From: Hyphomicrobiales bacterium
Lineage (GTDB): Bacteria > Pseudomonadota > Alphaproteobacteria > Rhizobiales > Rhizobiaceae
Assembly (NCBI GenBank): GCA_900468625.1
Contig: UBUL01000018.1
Span: 248,001-312,000, forward strand
DNA: 64,000 bases
Direction: 5' to 3'
The notes below the pieces were generated by a model, which ran no database searches, had not been told where the DNA came from, and saw only the letters and a list, made by a program, of their open reading frames with translations. Made by a program: the position numbers and the translations under genes. Below, one piece after another: positions 53,059-62,494 of this stretch. Position 1 is the stretch's first letter; every line of letters starts with the position of its first letter.

Positions 53059-54246
53059 CTATTCTGCCCTCTCTACCGCAATCGCCGTCGCCTCGCCGCC
53101 GCCGATGCAAAGCGAGGCGACTCCTCGCCTTGCACCCTGACGCTCCAATGCATGCAGCAGCGTCACGATCAATCGCGCCCCGGTGGCGCCGATGGGATGG
53201 CCGAGAGCACAGGCGCCGCCATTGACGTTGAGGCGATCACGGGCAATGCCGAGTTCCTTCGCAGCGGCCATGGCGACGACGGCGAAGGCCTCGTTGATCT
53301 CGAAGAGATCGACATCGCCGATCCTCCATCCGGTCTTGTCGAGCACCTTGCGGATCGCTGGGATCGGCGCGGTGGTATACCACGCCGGCTCCTGCGAATG
53401 CGTGGCATGCGCCTTGATCTCGGCGAGAATGGGCAGTCCCTCGCGCTCGGCCACCGAGCGGCGCATCAGGACAAGCGCGGCAGCCCCATCGGCATTGGCC
53501 GAGGCGCTTGCCGCCGTGATGGTGCCGTCCTTGCGGAAGGCGGGCTTGAGCGTCGGGATCTTTTCCGGGGAAACCTTCTGCGGATGCTCGTCCTTAGCGA
53601 CGGTGACCGGGCCGCCCTTTGCCGTCACCGAGATCGGCGTGATTTCCGCTTCGAAAGCGCCGGTCTCAAGTGCCTTGCGCGCGCGCGACAGGGTTTCGAC
53701 CGCATAGGCATCCTGATCGTCGCGGCTGAATTGATAAGCCTCGACCGCCATTTCGCCGAAATCGCCCATCGAGCGCCCCTCATAGGCATCCTCCAGCCCG
53801 TCCAGTATCATATGGTCGAAGATGCGATTATGGCCCATACGATAGCCGCCCCGTGCCTTGGCAAGCAGATAAGGCGCATTCGACATGGATTCCATGCCGC
53901 CGGCAACCGCGATGGAGGCCGAACCCGCCAGGATCAGGTCATGCGCCAGCATGGTCGCCTTCATGCCGGAGCCGCAGACCTTGTTGATCGTGGTGGCGCC
54001 GACGGCATCCGGCAGGCCAGCCCCGCGAGCAGCCTGCCGGGCCGGCGCCTGCCCCTGCCCTGCAGGCAGGACGCAGCCGAAAAGAACCTCATCCACCCTC
54101 TCCGCCGAAAGACCGGCACGTTCCAGCGCGGTACGAATGACATGCGCGCCCAGCTCGGGCGCCTGCAATGGCGACAGATCTCCCTGGAAACGGCCGAGCG
54201 GCGTGCGCGTGGCAGATACGATGACGACGGGATCGATAGCGGACAT
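53059..54246 (-). CDS. Acetyl-CoA C-acetyltransferase (thiolase)
   Basis: 395-residue thiolase. Nucleophile Cys91 in NKVCGSGMKA, the His in NGGACALGHPIG, and the second Cys in SLCIGGGEA; all three catalytic motifs are present. It joins or splits acetoacetyl-CoA, in fatty acid or leucine catabolism or polyhydroxybutyrate synthesis. ATG at 54246 with AAGGAG five bases upstream; an earlier in-frame start adds 17 residues. No phaB or other beta-oxidation gene is next to it. The 230 bases between hmrR and this gene hold no further gene. Confidence 0.93.
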   Translation of the reverse strand: MSAIDPVVIVSATRTPLGRFQGDLSPLQAPELGAHVIRTALERAGLSAERVDEVLFGCVLPAGQGQAPARQAARGAGLPDAVGATTINKVCGSGMKATMLAHDLILAGSASIAVAGGMESMSNAPYLLAKARGGYRMGHNRIFDHMILDGLEDAYEGRSMGDFGEMAVEAYQFSRDDQDAYAVETLSRARKALETGAFEAEITPISVTAKGGPVTVAKDEHPQKVSPEKIPTLKPAFRKDGTITAASASANADGAAALVLMRRSVAEREGLPILAEIKAHATHSQEPAWYTTAPIPAIRKVLDKTGWRIGDVDLFEINEAFAVVAMAAAKELGIARDRLNVNGGACALGHPIGATGARLIVTLLHALERQGARRGVASLCIGGGEATAIAVERAE

Positions 54247-54372
54247 GACAACTCCTTGCGGGTTAGCAAACGATATCTTCAATTCCTTTGCTATCACGTT
54301 AAATGATGTTCGTCATCTAAATATCGCGAAAGCCGCCTGCAGATGCGGTTGTCCTCACAGGGGATACACTTT

Positions 54373-54404
54373 AAGGATATCCATGAAATTCAGAAGGATA
54401 TTCC
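54373..54404. promoter_or_regulatory. Direct repeats before vapBC module
   Basis: AAGGATATCC (54373-54382) and AAGGATATTCC (54394-54404) are repeated 21 bases apart, two helical turns, the second overlapping the ribosome site of the antitoxin gene. A candidate autoregulation site. Confidence 0.45.
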
Positions 54405-54629
54405 ATGCCACTCTACATCAAGGACGATGCTATCGATCGCTTGGCACGACGCTATCAGGTGCTGACCAAGGCCCCCACCAAAACGGAAGCCGTACGGCTC
54501 GCCCTGCAGAAGGCGCTGGATGAGGAGCTGACCAAGCCTGCGCTTACCGATGTTGCCGTCGCCTTCTGCCGCAATCTCAAAGAGAAGGCGATGGCGAAGG
54601 GTGAAAACGCCACGACAGGAGAAGCCTGA
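54405..54629 (+). CDS. VapB-type antitoxin (Rv0623-like)
   Basis: 74 residues. PLYIKDDAIDRLARRYQ and KTEAVRLALQKALDEEL give the PSK_trans_fac/Rv0623-like antitoxin pattern with a short ribbon-helix-helix. The toxin gene begins in the antitoxin stop (TGATG). Confidence 0.88.
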   Translation: MPLYIKDDAIDRLARRYQVLTKAPTKTEAVRLALQKALDEELTKPALTDVAVAFCRNLKEKAMAKGENATTGEA

Positions 54630-55024
54630 TGTTTATCGATGCTTCGGTGCTGTCGGCGATGATGACCGACGAGGAAGAGGCGCACGCCTTCGCCACCCGC
54701 ATGCAGCCGGCAACGGCAAGAATGACCTCGCCGCTGGCGGCCGCGAATGCCGCAATCCTGATTTCCGCTGCTTTGGGATTGTCGCCGACGGAGGCCGGCG
54801 AAGCTGTTCGCACGTTTCTGCAGCTCATGAACATCCAGCAGCTCGCCGTGCCGCCCCGCGCCGGCGCCTTGGCGACCGAGGCTTACGAGCGCTATGGCCA
54901 AGGCGACCATCCGGCGCGCCTTAGCCTTGACGATTGCATGACTTATGCCTGCGCTCGCTATTACCGCCAGCCGCTATTGTCGAAAAGCGACCGGTTCAGG
55001 CAGACGGACATCGAACTGGCCTAG
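54629..55024 (+). CDS. VapC-type PIN-domain toxin
   Basis: 131-residue PIN-domain ribonuclease. Asp4 in MFIDASVLSAM, SPLAAANAAIL, and the later SLDDCMTYACAR with LLSKSDRFRQTD. The second position expected to be Glu in the usual PIN motif is not clear. The stop codon TAG is the first part of the RIME-like repeat (CTAGAGC), so the original C-terminus may have been altered by the insertion. Confidence 0.88.
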   Translation: MFIDASVLSAMMTDEEEAHAFATRMQPATARMTSPLAAANAAILISAALGLSPTEAGEAVRTFLQLMNIQQLAVPPRAGALATEAYERYGQGDHPARLSLDDCMTYACARYYRQPLLSKSDRFRQTDIELA

Positions 55025-55126
55025 AGCAATTCCAGGAAAAGTGCACAGCGGTTTTCCGTCCGGAATTGCGTGAAAACAAAGAGATAGAGCGGTTCAGAGA
55101 TTCCGTGAAAAACTGAACCGCTCTAA
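55021..55126 (+). repeat. RIME-like intergenic palindromic repeat, subtype 2 (copy D)
   Basis: CTAGAGCAATTCCAGGAAAA, then GCGGTTTTCCGTCCGGAATT, closes the first hairpin; a second runs from AGAGCGGTTCAG to CTGAACCGCTCT. It is the best-kept copy of this subtype and lines up base by base with most of copy C at 23984-24089. Its first bases provide the stop codon of the vapC gene. Confidence 0.85.
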
Positions 55127-55165
55127 CGCAAGCCGCGCTTGAGGCCGCCCGATGCGGTCAAATCG

Positions 55166-55471
55166 TTACGGGCAGAGCGAGGCCGGGCCGGCGGCATAGG
55201 TGTTCGACCGGACGCCGACCGAGTTGGGGGCGGCGGCGCATTGCAGGCGAGACATCGAATCGCCGGCACGGATCGGGCCGGTCACCGACGGGTCGGTATT
55301 GATCGTGCCGTCCGGAAGAATAGCGTCCTTCGAATGGTCGACGCTGCCAACATCGGCCTGGAACGCCTCGACATTGACGCGCTTGGGGTGATGCTTGTGC
55401 ACCTGCTCCGCCATGGCGGCGCTGGACATGCCGACGACGAGAGCGGAGATGGCGAGGGTTCTGAGCAGCAT
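55166..55471 (-). CDS. Small secreted hypothetical protein
   Basis: 101 residues with a Sec signal peptide (MLLRTLAISALVVGMSSAAMA, cleavage at about 21). The mature part contains a short basic His/Lys-rich start (EQVHKHHPKRV) and a Pro/Asp region with two Cys near the C-terminus, which may form a disulfide in the periplasm. AGGAGG lies before the ATG at 55471. No family recognised. Confidence 0.75.
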   Translation of the reverse strand: MLLRTLAISALVVGMSSAAMAEQVHKHHPKRVNVEAFQADVGSVDHSKDAILPDGTINTDPSVTGPIRAGDSMSRLQCAAAPNSVGVRSNTYAAGPASLCP

Positions 55472-55553
55472 GGGACTGCCTCCTGTGGGAGTTAACTCGA
55501 GTTTCATATGGGAACCGGCAGGCCACTTTACAGCGGTTTGCCTGTCAATATCG

Positions 55554-57014
55554 TTAAGAATTTGAAGGTTTTGATCGGGTCTTCACTTTATGGCGGGACA
55601 CCTCTGCGCCGGCATCGTGCGGCAGGCTGATAAAACGCAATGCGGAGATGCCACCGATAAAGCCAACAACAAGGAAAGCCCAGCGAAAATCGACGGACGA
55701 AAGCGTTTCCCCACCATGAATGATACGCGAAAGATTGAGAACGGCGGCGGCGACGGCAACGCCAAGCAGCAGCGAAACCTGCTGCAGCATGCTCGACAAT
55801 GTCGAGGCGGAGCTGCGCTGTGCCGCATGGATATCGGCAAACCCCAGCGTATTCAGCGCCGTGAAGTTCATCGACCGCGAAAGTCCGGCGATGAATAGCA
55901 GGCAATATATCAAGAGGTCCGGCGTCGACGGCGAGAGGAACGCGCACCCGGCAATGCTGGCCGACGAGATCAGCCCATTGACGACAAGCACGTTGCGGAA
56001 GCCGAAGATTTTCAGCATCTGCGTCGTGATCGCCTTCATACCGAGATTGCCGGCAAAGTAGAACAGCAGATAGGTGCCCGCATCGATCGCCGTGCGGCCG
56101 AAGCCGACCTGGAAGAGCAGCGGAATCAGGAAGGGCGTGGCGTTGATCGCCACACGGCTCGCCGTGCCGGCCGAAAGCGTCGACATGGCGAAGGTCTGGA
56201 CCTTGAAGGCGGAGAGATCGAGCAAGGGCGCATCGACCCTCATGAAATGCCGGGTGGCGATGACGGAGAAAACCACACCGGCACCGATCAGCCCAATGCT
56301 GGGCGCCAGTCCCGTGGTCCCTTGCACCACGAATTCCAGGCCGGCGAGCAGGAAGGTCAGTCCCGCCGCCGATTGCAGAAAACCGATATAGTCGAGCCGT
56401 GCGACCTTCTCCTCCCGCTGATCCGGCACGAAGCGCAGGACGAGACCGAGGCCGACGATGCCGATCGGGATATTGATCAGGAAGTTCCAGTGCCAGCTCA
56501 GATAGGTGGTGATGAAGCTGCCGAGCACCGGGCCGATGACGGGCGCCGTCAGCGCCGGCCAGGTGATCATCGACATGGCGTGCACCAGATCGGATTTGCG
56601 CGCATTCTTCAGCACGATGATGCGGCCGACGGGCGTCATGAGCGCACTGCCGACGCCCTGAACGGCGCGGGCAATGATGAATTCGGCGAGATTGCCCGAG
56701 AGGCCGCAAAACAGCGAAGCCACGGTGAAGATGGTGATCGACGCCAGGAATACCCGCCGTGCGCCATAGCGATCACCCGCCCAGCCGGCCAGCGGCACGA
56801 AGGCGGCCATGGTGAGCAGATAAACCGTGATGCCGATGCTCATCGACACCGGCTCGACGCCGAAGGTCTTCGCCATCTGCGGCAGGGACGTGGTGACGAT
56901 CGTGCCGTCCAGGATCTGCATGAAAAAGGAGACGGCGACGACAAAAGCGATGATGCGGGACTGCCGGCCGAAAGTTGCTTCGGAAAGCTCTTCTGTGGTC
57001 CGGGCAACGGTCAT
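55554..57014 (-). CDS. DHA2-family MFS drug transporter (EmrB/QacA-like)
   Basis: 486-residue transporter with 14 predicted helices. Motif A is GWAGDRYGARRVF and motif C-like APVIGPVLGSFI, as in the EmrB/QacA 14-helix drug:proton antiporters. No EmrA-type adaptor gene is nearby, so it may work alone in the inner membrane. Substrate unknown. Confidence 0.9.
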   Translation of the reverse strand: MTVARTTEELSEATFGRQSRIIAFVVAVSFFMQILDGTIVTTSLPQMAKTFGVEPVSMSIGITVYLLTMAAFVPLAGWAGDRYGARRVFLASITIFTVASLFCGLSGNLAEFIIARAVQGVGSALMTPVGRIIVLKNARKSDLVHAMSMITWPALTAPVIGPVLGSFITTYLSWHWNFLINIPIGIVGLGLVLRFVPDQREEKVARLDYIGFLQSAAGLTFLLAGLEFVVQGTTGLAPSIGLIGAGVVFSVIATRHFMRVDAPLLDLSAFKVQTFAMSTLSAGTASRVAINATPFLIPLLFQVGFGRTAIDAGTYLLFYFAGNLGMKAITTQMLKIFGFRNVLVVNGLISSASIAGCAFLSPSTPDLLIYCLLFIAGLSRSMNFTALNTLGFADIHAAQRSSASTLSSMLQQVSLLLGVAVAAAVLNLSRIIHGGETLSSVDFRWAFLVVGFIGGISALRFISLPHDAGAEVSRHKVKTRSKPSNS

Positions 57015-57217
57015 GACGTGAAATTCGGAGACTGGCGTTCAAAGGAGCCGCGCATTGTCGGCTGTAATCATACGATCATCGAATACGCCCATGTCAGCGG
57101 CTTGCAAAGCCACAAACCCAGATGGCGCCATCAAAAATTGACACGGTGACATAGAAACCGCGATCTTCGCGAGGTCTAATACAGGCCCCATTGCCGGATT
57201 GCCGCCTCTCTGGGGTA

Positions 57218-57880
57218 TCAATCGTCCGAATAACGCTGCTCCCGCCAGGGATCGCCATACATATGATAGCCGTTCTTCTCCCAGAAGCCGGCCCTGTCGG
57301 CCCCGATGAGCTCGATGCGGTTCAGCCACTTGGCGCTCTTCCAGAAATAAAGATGCGGCACGACGAGGCGCATCGGGCCGCCATGCTCTTGCGTCAGCGG
57401 CTGGCCTTCCCAGGCGGTCGCCAAGATCGCATCCTCGGCGGCGAAATCAGCAAGCGGCAGGTTGGTGGTATAGCCGTCATAGCTCGTCAGCAGCACATGC
57501 TGCGCCTCGGCCGTCGGCATGGCGAGATCAAGCAGATCGCGCGTCGAAACCCCTTCCCAGCGATTGTCGTAGCGCGACCAGGTAGTCACGCAATGGATAT
57601 CGCTGACGTGGGTGCTTTGCCCGATCGCCTGGAAAGCCGCCCAATCCAGGCTGAGCCGCTTTTCCACGAAGCCGATCACATCGAGCCGCCAGCTCGACAA
57701 GGACACCTGCGGCTGCACCCCGAGATCCAGTACCGGCCAGTTCTTGACGAGATGCTGTCCCGGCGGCAGCCGCTCCGTCTCCGGCCGGCTGACACGCCCC
57801 GTCAGAAACTTGCCTTCCGCCGCCCAGCGGCGCTTGGAAGTCGTGAGCTTGCTATCGGCGGGGATCTGGTCTTCGCTCAT
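57218..57880 (-). CDS. Molybdopterin oxidoreductase of the sulfite oxidase fold
   Basis: 220-residue protein of the YedY/MsrP/YuiH-type sulfite oxidase fold (Oxidored_molyb). Mo-coordinating Cys97 is in SDIHCVTTWSRYDN; other family sites are EHGGPMRLVVPHLYFWKSAKW and WEKNGYHMYGDPW. No Tat signal and no heme partner gene, so it is probably a cytoplasmic enzyme; the reaction is unknown. Confidence 0.9.
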   Translation of the reverse strand: MSEDQIPADSKLTTSKRRWAAEGKFLTGRVSRPETERLPPGQHLVKNWPVLDLGVQPQVSLSSWRLDVIGFVEKRLSLDWAAFQAIGQSTHVSDIHCVTTWSRYDNRWEGVSTRDLLDLAMPTAEAQHVLLTSYDGYTTNLPLADFAAEDAILATAWEGQPLTQEHGGPMRLVVPHLYFWKSAKWLNRIELIGADRAGFWEKNGYHMYGDPWREQRYSDD

Positions 57881-57957
57881 ACGGCTATTCTCTCTGCTGT
57901 ATAAAGATAGGATAATCCGTGCATGTCCGTGTCAAGTCGGAGGCAGTTGATAGCCGG

Positions 57958-58536
57958 CTATATTGCCGCGATCGTGATTTGGAACAGCTGCGCCTTGCCC
58001 GAAATCGAGAACCGTCTAGCGGCACCATCCGACATGAGCAGGCAGTCGCCGGCGGCAATCGCCATACCATTGATCTTGGCATTGCCGCGATGGCAAAGAA
58101 CAAGGGTGGTCCCGTCTCCGAGCGCGACTTCGCTATTTCCGTCGACCGAGACACGCCGCACGGAATGTGTAAAACGGCCCCGCCGCGTCATCACATTGAG
58201 ATCGGTGATTGTCCCATCGATCAACGTCGCCGAAGTCGGCGCATCGGCGACAAAGGATAGCGGCTCGCTCGCCTGCGTCAGGCGCTTGGGCGCGCGTCCC
58301 TTGATGAACAGGGTCATGCCCTCGCCGTCGAGAATGGACAGCGTACGATCTATGCCCGGAAAGACCGAAAACGGCCCGTCTGTCGCAACGGTCGCCATGC
58401 TGACTCGCCAGTCGAAGTCGGCAAGCCCGGCGCCGTCGGGCGAAACGGTGATCTCCACCGTCTCGCCGCCGCCGTTTTTCCAGGGCATCCGACGGTGATC
58501 ATTGCTGCGGAGAAGCGTGATTTTTGGCGGCGCCAT
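57958..58536 (-). CDS. hutD: HutD-family protein
   Basis: 192-residue cupin-like protein of the HutD/Ves family: MPWKNGGGETVEITVSP near the N-terminus, then FSVFPGIDRTLSILDGEGM. HutD is found in many hut operons and has been suggested to limit flux or bind a pathway intermediate. AGGAAACCT precedes ATG 58536. Here it is on the same strand as hutU but separated by an opposite toxin-antitoxin module, so it may have its own promoter. Confidence 0.88.
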   Translation of the reverse strand: MAPPKITLLRSNDHRRMPWKNGGGETVEITVSPDGAGLADFDWRVSMATVATDGPFSVFPGIDRTLSILDGEGMTLFIKGRAPKRLTQASEPLSFVADAPTSATLIDGTITDLNVMTRRGRFTHSVRRVSVDGNSEVALGDGTTLVLCHRGNAKINGMAIAAGDCLLMSDGAARRFSISGKAQLFQITIAAI

Positions 58537-58572
58537 AGGTTTCCTGTCCAATCATTGCAATTCGATTCGGAG

Positions 58573-58598
58573 TAAACTAAGTTTAGTGGACTAAGTCC
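58573..58598. promoter_or_regulatory. Two operator-like repeats before phd-vapC
   Basis: ACTAAGT occurs at 58576-58582 and 58590-58596. Each is the centre of a short near-palindrome (TAAACTAAGTTTA and GGACTAAGTCC). They lie just before the antitoxin ATG, suited to autorepression by the Phd-type antitoxin. Confidence 0.55.
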
Positions 58599-58612
58599 AT
58601 TCGGAGCCTGCT

Positions 58613-58885
58613 ATGGAAACCGTCAACATACATGAGGCGAAAACGCATTTATCGCGGCTGATCGAAAAAGCCGCCAAGGGCGAAGCTTTCATCATCGCCA
58701 AGGCGGGCAAGCCGATGGTGAAGGTCGTGCCGATCGAAGAAAAAGAGGCGCCAAAGAAGCGTCGCATCGGTTTTATGGACGGCCAATTTACCGTGCCCGA
58801 GGACTTCGACACGATGATGGCTGATGAAATCGAAGAGATGTTCTATGGGAATCTCAAGGACTTCAAAGAAATCAAAGACAAATGA
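58613..58885 (+). CDS. Phd/YefM-family antitoxin
   Basis: 90 residues. METVNIHEAKTHLSRLIEKA and GEAFIIAKAGKPMVKVVP are the typical Phd/YefM N-terminal DNA-binding domain; the C-terminal part is acidic (DEIEEMF) and binds the toxin. It overlaps the toxin gene by four bases (ATGA). Confidence 0.92.
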   Translation: METVNIHEAKTHLSRLIEKAAKGEAFIIAKAGKPMVKVVPIEEKEAPKKRRIGFMDGQFTVPEDFDTMMADEIEEMFYGNLKDFKEIKDK

Positions 58886-59268
58886 GGTTTCTTGTCGATA
58901 CCCACATCCTGCTTTGGATGACCGGCATGTCCCAGCGCCTGCCTCGGAAAGCCCGCGATCTGATTGAGCATCTCGATAATACAATCGTGTTTTCAACGAT
59001 CAGCATATGGGAAGTGGCGATCAAGACCGGACGCGCTCGCTCAGACTTTACCATCGATGCTCGCAGGCTTCGCGAAAATCTGCTTGAAAACGGATATGAA
59101 GAATTACCCGTTTTCGGACAGCACGCGGCGGCAGTCGCGGATTTGCCCGATATTCACAAAGATCCTTTCGACCGAATTCTAATCGCTCAAGCCTTCGTTG
59201 AAGGCATTTCTCTGATCACCGCCGACAAGACCGTCGCAAGCTATGGCGGTCTTGTGCGGCTGGTGTAG
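58882..59268 (+). CDS. PIN-domain toxin (VapC)
   Basis: 128-residue PIN ribonuclease: Asp6 in FLVDTHILLW, Glu in STISIWEVAIK, Asp in DIHKDPFDRILIAQA and final ITADKTVASYG. This is the classical Phd-VapC pairing. It ends three bases before the convergent hutU stop. Confidence 0.93.
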   Translation: MRFLVDTHILLWMTGMSQRLPRKARDLIEHLDNTIVFSTISIWEVAIKTGRARSDFTIDARRLRENLLENGYEELPVFGQHAAAVADLPDIHKDPFDRILIAQAFVEGISLITADKTVASYGGLVRLV

Positions 59269-59271
59269 ACT

Positions 59272-60957
59272 TCAATTCCCCAGGATGGCTGGCAGGCGCA
59301 GGCCCTGCTTCTTGGCCCAGTCGAGAGCGATGTCGTAGCCGGCATCGGCGTGGCGCATGACGCCCGTTGCCGGGTCGTTCCAGAGCACACGCTCCAGGCG
59401 CTTGGCCGCATCATCCGTGCCGTCGGCGCAGATGACCATGCCGGAATGCTGGGAAAAGCCCATGCCGACGCCGCCGCCGTGGTGCAGCGATACCCAGGTG
59501 GCGCCCGATGCGGTGTTGAGCAGCGCGTTGAGCAGCGGCCAGTCGGAAACGGCATCCGAGCCGTCCTTCATGGCTTCCGTTTCGCGGTTCGGCGAAGCGA
59601 CGGAGCCCGAGTCCAGGTGGTCGCGGCCGATGACGACAGGCGCCTTCAGCTCGCCATTCCCAACCATTTCGTTGAAGGCGAGGCCGAGCCGGTGTCGATC
59701 GCCGAGACCGACCCAGCAAATGCGTGCCGGCAAGCCCTGGAAGGAGATGCGCTCGCGCGCCATGTCCAGCCAGTTGTGCAGGTGCTTGTTGTCGGGCAGC
59801 AGCTCCTTCACCTTGGCGTCGGTCTTGTAGATATCTTCCGGATCGCCCGAAAGGGCAGCCCAGCGGAACGGGCCGATGCCGCGGCAGAAGAGCGGGCGGA
59901 TATAGGCCGGCACGAAGCCCGGGAAGGCGAAGGCGTTTTCAAAACCTTCGTCCTTGGCGACCTGGCGGATGTTGTTGCCGTAGTCGAGCGTCGGCACGCC
60001 GGCATTCCAGAAATCGACCATGGCTTCGACATGAACCCTCATCGAAGCGCGGGCGGCAGCTTCAACGGCCTTCGGATCGCTCTCACGCTTGGCCCGGTGT
60101 TCGGCCACTGTCCAGCCGGCCGGCAGGTAGCCGTTCAGCGGGTCGTGGGCAGAGGTCTGGTCGGTGACGATATCCGGGCGCGGGCCACCGGCCTTCATGC
60201 GCTTCACCAGTTCCGGGAAGATTTCGGCGGCGTTGCCGAGCAGGCCAATGGACTTGGCTTCGCCGGCCTTCGTCCACTTGTCGATCAGAGCAAGCGCTTC
60301 ATCCAGCGTCTTTGCCTTCTCGTCGACATAGCGGGTGCGCAGGCGGAAATCGATGCGGGTTTCGTCGCTCTCAACGGCCAGGCAGCAGGCGCCGGCCATG
60401 ACAGCCGCCAGCGGCTGTGCGCCGCCCATGCCGCCGAGACCGCCGGTGAGTATCCACTTGCCCTTCAGATTGCCGTTGTAGTGCTGGCGGCCGGCCTCCA
60501 CGAAGGTCTCGTAGGTGCCCTGCACGATGCCCTGCGTGCCGATATAGATCCACGAGCCGGCCGTCATCTGGCCGTACATGGCAAGACCCTTCTTATCCAG
60601 CTCGTTGAAGTGATCCCAGGTCGCCCAGTGCGGCACGAGGTTGGAATTGGCGATGAGTACGCGCGGCGCATCCTTGTGGGTGCGGAATACGGCGACCGGC
60701 TTGCCGGACTGCACCAGTAGCGTCTCGTCTTCGTTGAGCGTCTTCAGCGTCGCGGCGATACGGTCGAAATCGTCCCAGGTGCGGGCGGCGCGGCCGATGC
60801 CGCCATAGACGACCAGCTCGTTCGGGTTTTCTGCAACGTCCGGATCGAGATTGTTCATCAGCATGCGCAGCGGCGCTTCTGTCAGCCAGCTCTTGGCATT
60901 GAGTTCCGGACCACGAGGCGCGCGGATTTCGCGGATATTATGGCGTGGGTTGGTCAT
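59272..60957 (-). CDS. hutU: Urocanate hydratase
   Basis: 561-residue urocanase, which converts urocanate to imidazolone-propionate using tightly bound NAD as electrophile. Seen are the NAD site [16 protein letters not shown] near residue 160, the Cys-containing region near [14 protein letters not shown] and the C-terminal [20 protein letters not shown] 60957 follows the hutH stop after one base. Confidence 0.96.
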   Translation of the reverse strand: MTNPRHNIREIRAPRGPELNAKSWLTEAPLRMLMNNLDPDVAENPNELVVYGGIGRAARTWDDFDRIAATLKTLNEDETLLVQSGKPVAVFRTHKDAPRVLIANSNLVPHWATWDHFNELDKKGLAMYGQMTAGSWIYIGTQGIVQGTYETFVEAGRQHYNGNLKGKWILTGGLGGMGGAQPLAAVMAGACCLAVESDETRIDFRLRTRYVDEKAKTLDEALALIDKWTKAGEAKSIGLLGNAAEIFPELVKRMKAGGPRPDIVTDQTSAHDPLNGYLPAGWTVAEHRAKRESDPKAVEAAARASMRVHVEAMVDFWNAGVPTLDYGNNIRQVAKDEGFENAFAFPGFVPAYIRPLFCRGIGPFRWAALSGDPEDIYKTDAKVKELLPDNKHLHNWLDMARERISFQGLPARICWVGLGDRHRLGLAFNEMVGNGELKAPVVIGRDHLDSGSVASPNRETEAMKDGSDAVSDWPLLNALLNTASGATWVSLHHGGGVGMGFSQHSGMVICADGTDDAAKRLERVLWNDPATGVMRHADAGYDIALDWAKKQGLRLPAILGN

Positions 60958-60958
60958 G

Positions 60959-62494
60959 TCACATCTCCAAGGAGGGCAGGATGTCGGTTGAAATCGAGGC
61001 ATTGAAGGCGCCGGAGCCGACGAGCTCCGCGGCGACTTTCAGGTCGTTTGCCATGTAGCGGTCCTCTTCCAGCGAAGGCACGGCGGCGCGGATGGCGGCA
61101 ATGGCAAGGGTCAGTTCCGGGCTGGTCGTCAGCGGCGCGCGCAGCTCGACACCCTGGGCGGCGGTCAACGCTTCGATGCCGATGATGCAGAAGAGGTTTT
61201 CGGTCATTTGCAGCAGACGGCGCGCGCCATGGCAGGCCATGGAGACGTGGTCTTCCTGGTTGGCGGAGGTCGGCGTCGAGTCGACCGAGGCCGGATGCGA
61301 CATCTGCTTGTTTTCGGACATCAGCGCAGCGGACGTCACCTCTGCAATCATCAGACCGGAGTTCAGGCCCGGCTTCTTGGCAAGGAAGGCGGGCAGGCCG
61401 TAGCTGAGCGCAGGGTCGACCAGCAGCGCGATGCGGCGCTGGGCGATCGCGCCGATTTCGCAGACGGCGATGGCGATCTGGTCGGCCGCGAAAGCGACCG
61501 GTTCTGCATGGAAGTTGCCGCCGGAAACGACGGAATTGTCCGAAAGCACGAGCGGATTGTCGGTAACTGCGTTGGCTTCGATTTCGAGCGTGCGGCCGAC
61601 GGAGCGCAGAAGGTCGAGGCAGGCGCCGTCGACCTGCGGCTGGCAGCGAATGCAATAGGGATCCTGCACGCGCTCGTCGCCCTCGATGTGGCTTTGGCGG
61701 ATGACCGAACCGGTAAGCAGGCCGCGAAGGGCAGCGGCGGTATCGATCTGGCCCTTATGGCCCCGTAGCGTATGGATATCGGGATGGAAGGGCGCCGAGG
61801 AGCCCATTGCCGCATCGGTCGACATGGCGCCGGTGATGAGTGCGGACTGAGCGGCGCGATGGGCGCGGAAGAGGCCGGCAAGCGCAAGACCGGTCGACAC
61901 CTGCGTACCGTTGATGAGCGCAAGGCCTTCCTTGGCGGCGAGCACGACCGGCGTCAGGCCGGCCTTTTCGAGCGCCGCCGCGCCGGAAAGGCGCTCGCCG
62001 GCATAAAAGGCTTCGCCATGACCCATCATGACCGCAGTCATATGAGCGAGCGGCGCAAGATCGCCCGATGCCCCGACGGAGCCTTTTTCGGGAATGACGG
62101 GAACGACGCCCTTCTCGAGCATGCCTTCGATCAGCCGCACCAGCTCCAGCCGCACGCCGGACGCGCCACGGCCGAGCGAAACCAGCTTCAGCGACATGAT
62201 AAGGCGGACGACGTTCTCAGGCAGCGGCTGGCCGATGCCGCAGCAATGCGAGAGGATGAGATTGCGCTGAAGCGTGGCGACATCGGCGCTGTCGATCTTG
62301 ATGGACGCCAGTTTGCCGAAGCCGGTGTTGATGCCGTAGACCGGGGCATTGCCGGCGGCGATTTCGGCGATGCGGGCCGCCGCCTTGGCAATGCCGGCAT
62401 CGAAGGAAGCATCGAGCCTCGCCGGCTCACCGGTCCAGTAGATCGCCGCCAGTTGCTGCAGCGACACGGAGCCGGGATGGAGAACGATAGTCAT
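60959..62494 (-). CDS. hutH: Histidine ammonia-lyase
   Basis: 511-residue enzyme that removes ammonia from histidine to give urocanate. The MIO cofactor forms from Ala142-Ser143-Gly144 in [15 protein letters not shown]. Other family sites are [12 protein letters not shown] and [15 protein letters not shown]. Overlaps hutI by four bases. Confidence 0.97.
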   Translation of the reverse strand: MTIVLHPGSVSLQQLAAIYWTGEPARLDASFDAGIAKAAARIAEIAAGNAPVYGINTGFGKLASIKIDSADVATLQRNLILSHCCGIGQPLPENVVRLIMSLKLVSLGRGASGVRLELVRLIEGMLEKGVVPVIPEKGSVGASGDLAPLAHMTAVMMGHGEAFYAGERLSGAAALEKAGLTPVVLAAKEGLALINGTQVSTGLALAGLFRAHRAAQSALITGAMSTDAAMGSSAPFHPDIHTLRGHKGQIDTAAALRGLLTGSVIRQSHIEGDERVQDPYCIRCQPQVDGACLDLLRSVGRTLEIEANAVTDNPLVLSDNSVVSGGNFHAEPVAFAADQIAIAVCEIGAIAQRRIALLVDPALSYGLPAFLAKKPGLNSGLMIAEVTSAALMSENKQMSHPASVDSTPTSANQEDHVSMACHGARRLLQMTENLFCIIGIEALTAAQGVELRAPLTTSPELTLAIAAIRAAVPSLEEDRYMANDLKVAAELVGSGAFNASISTDILPSLEM

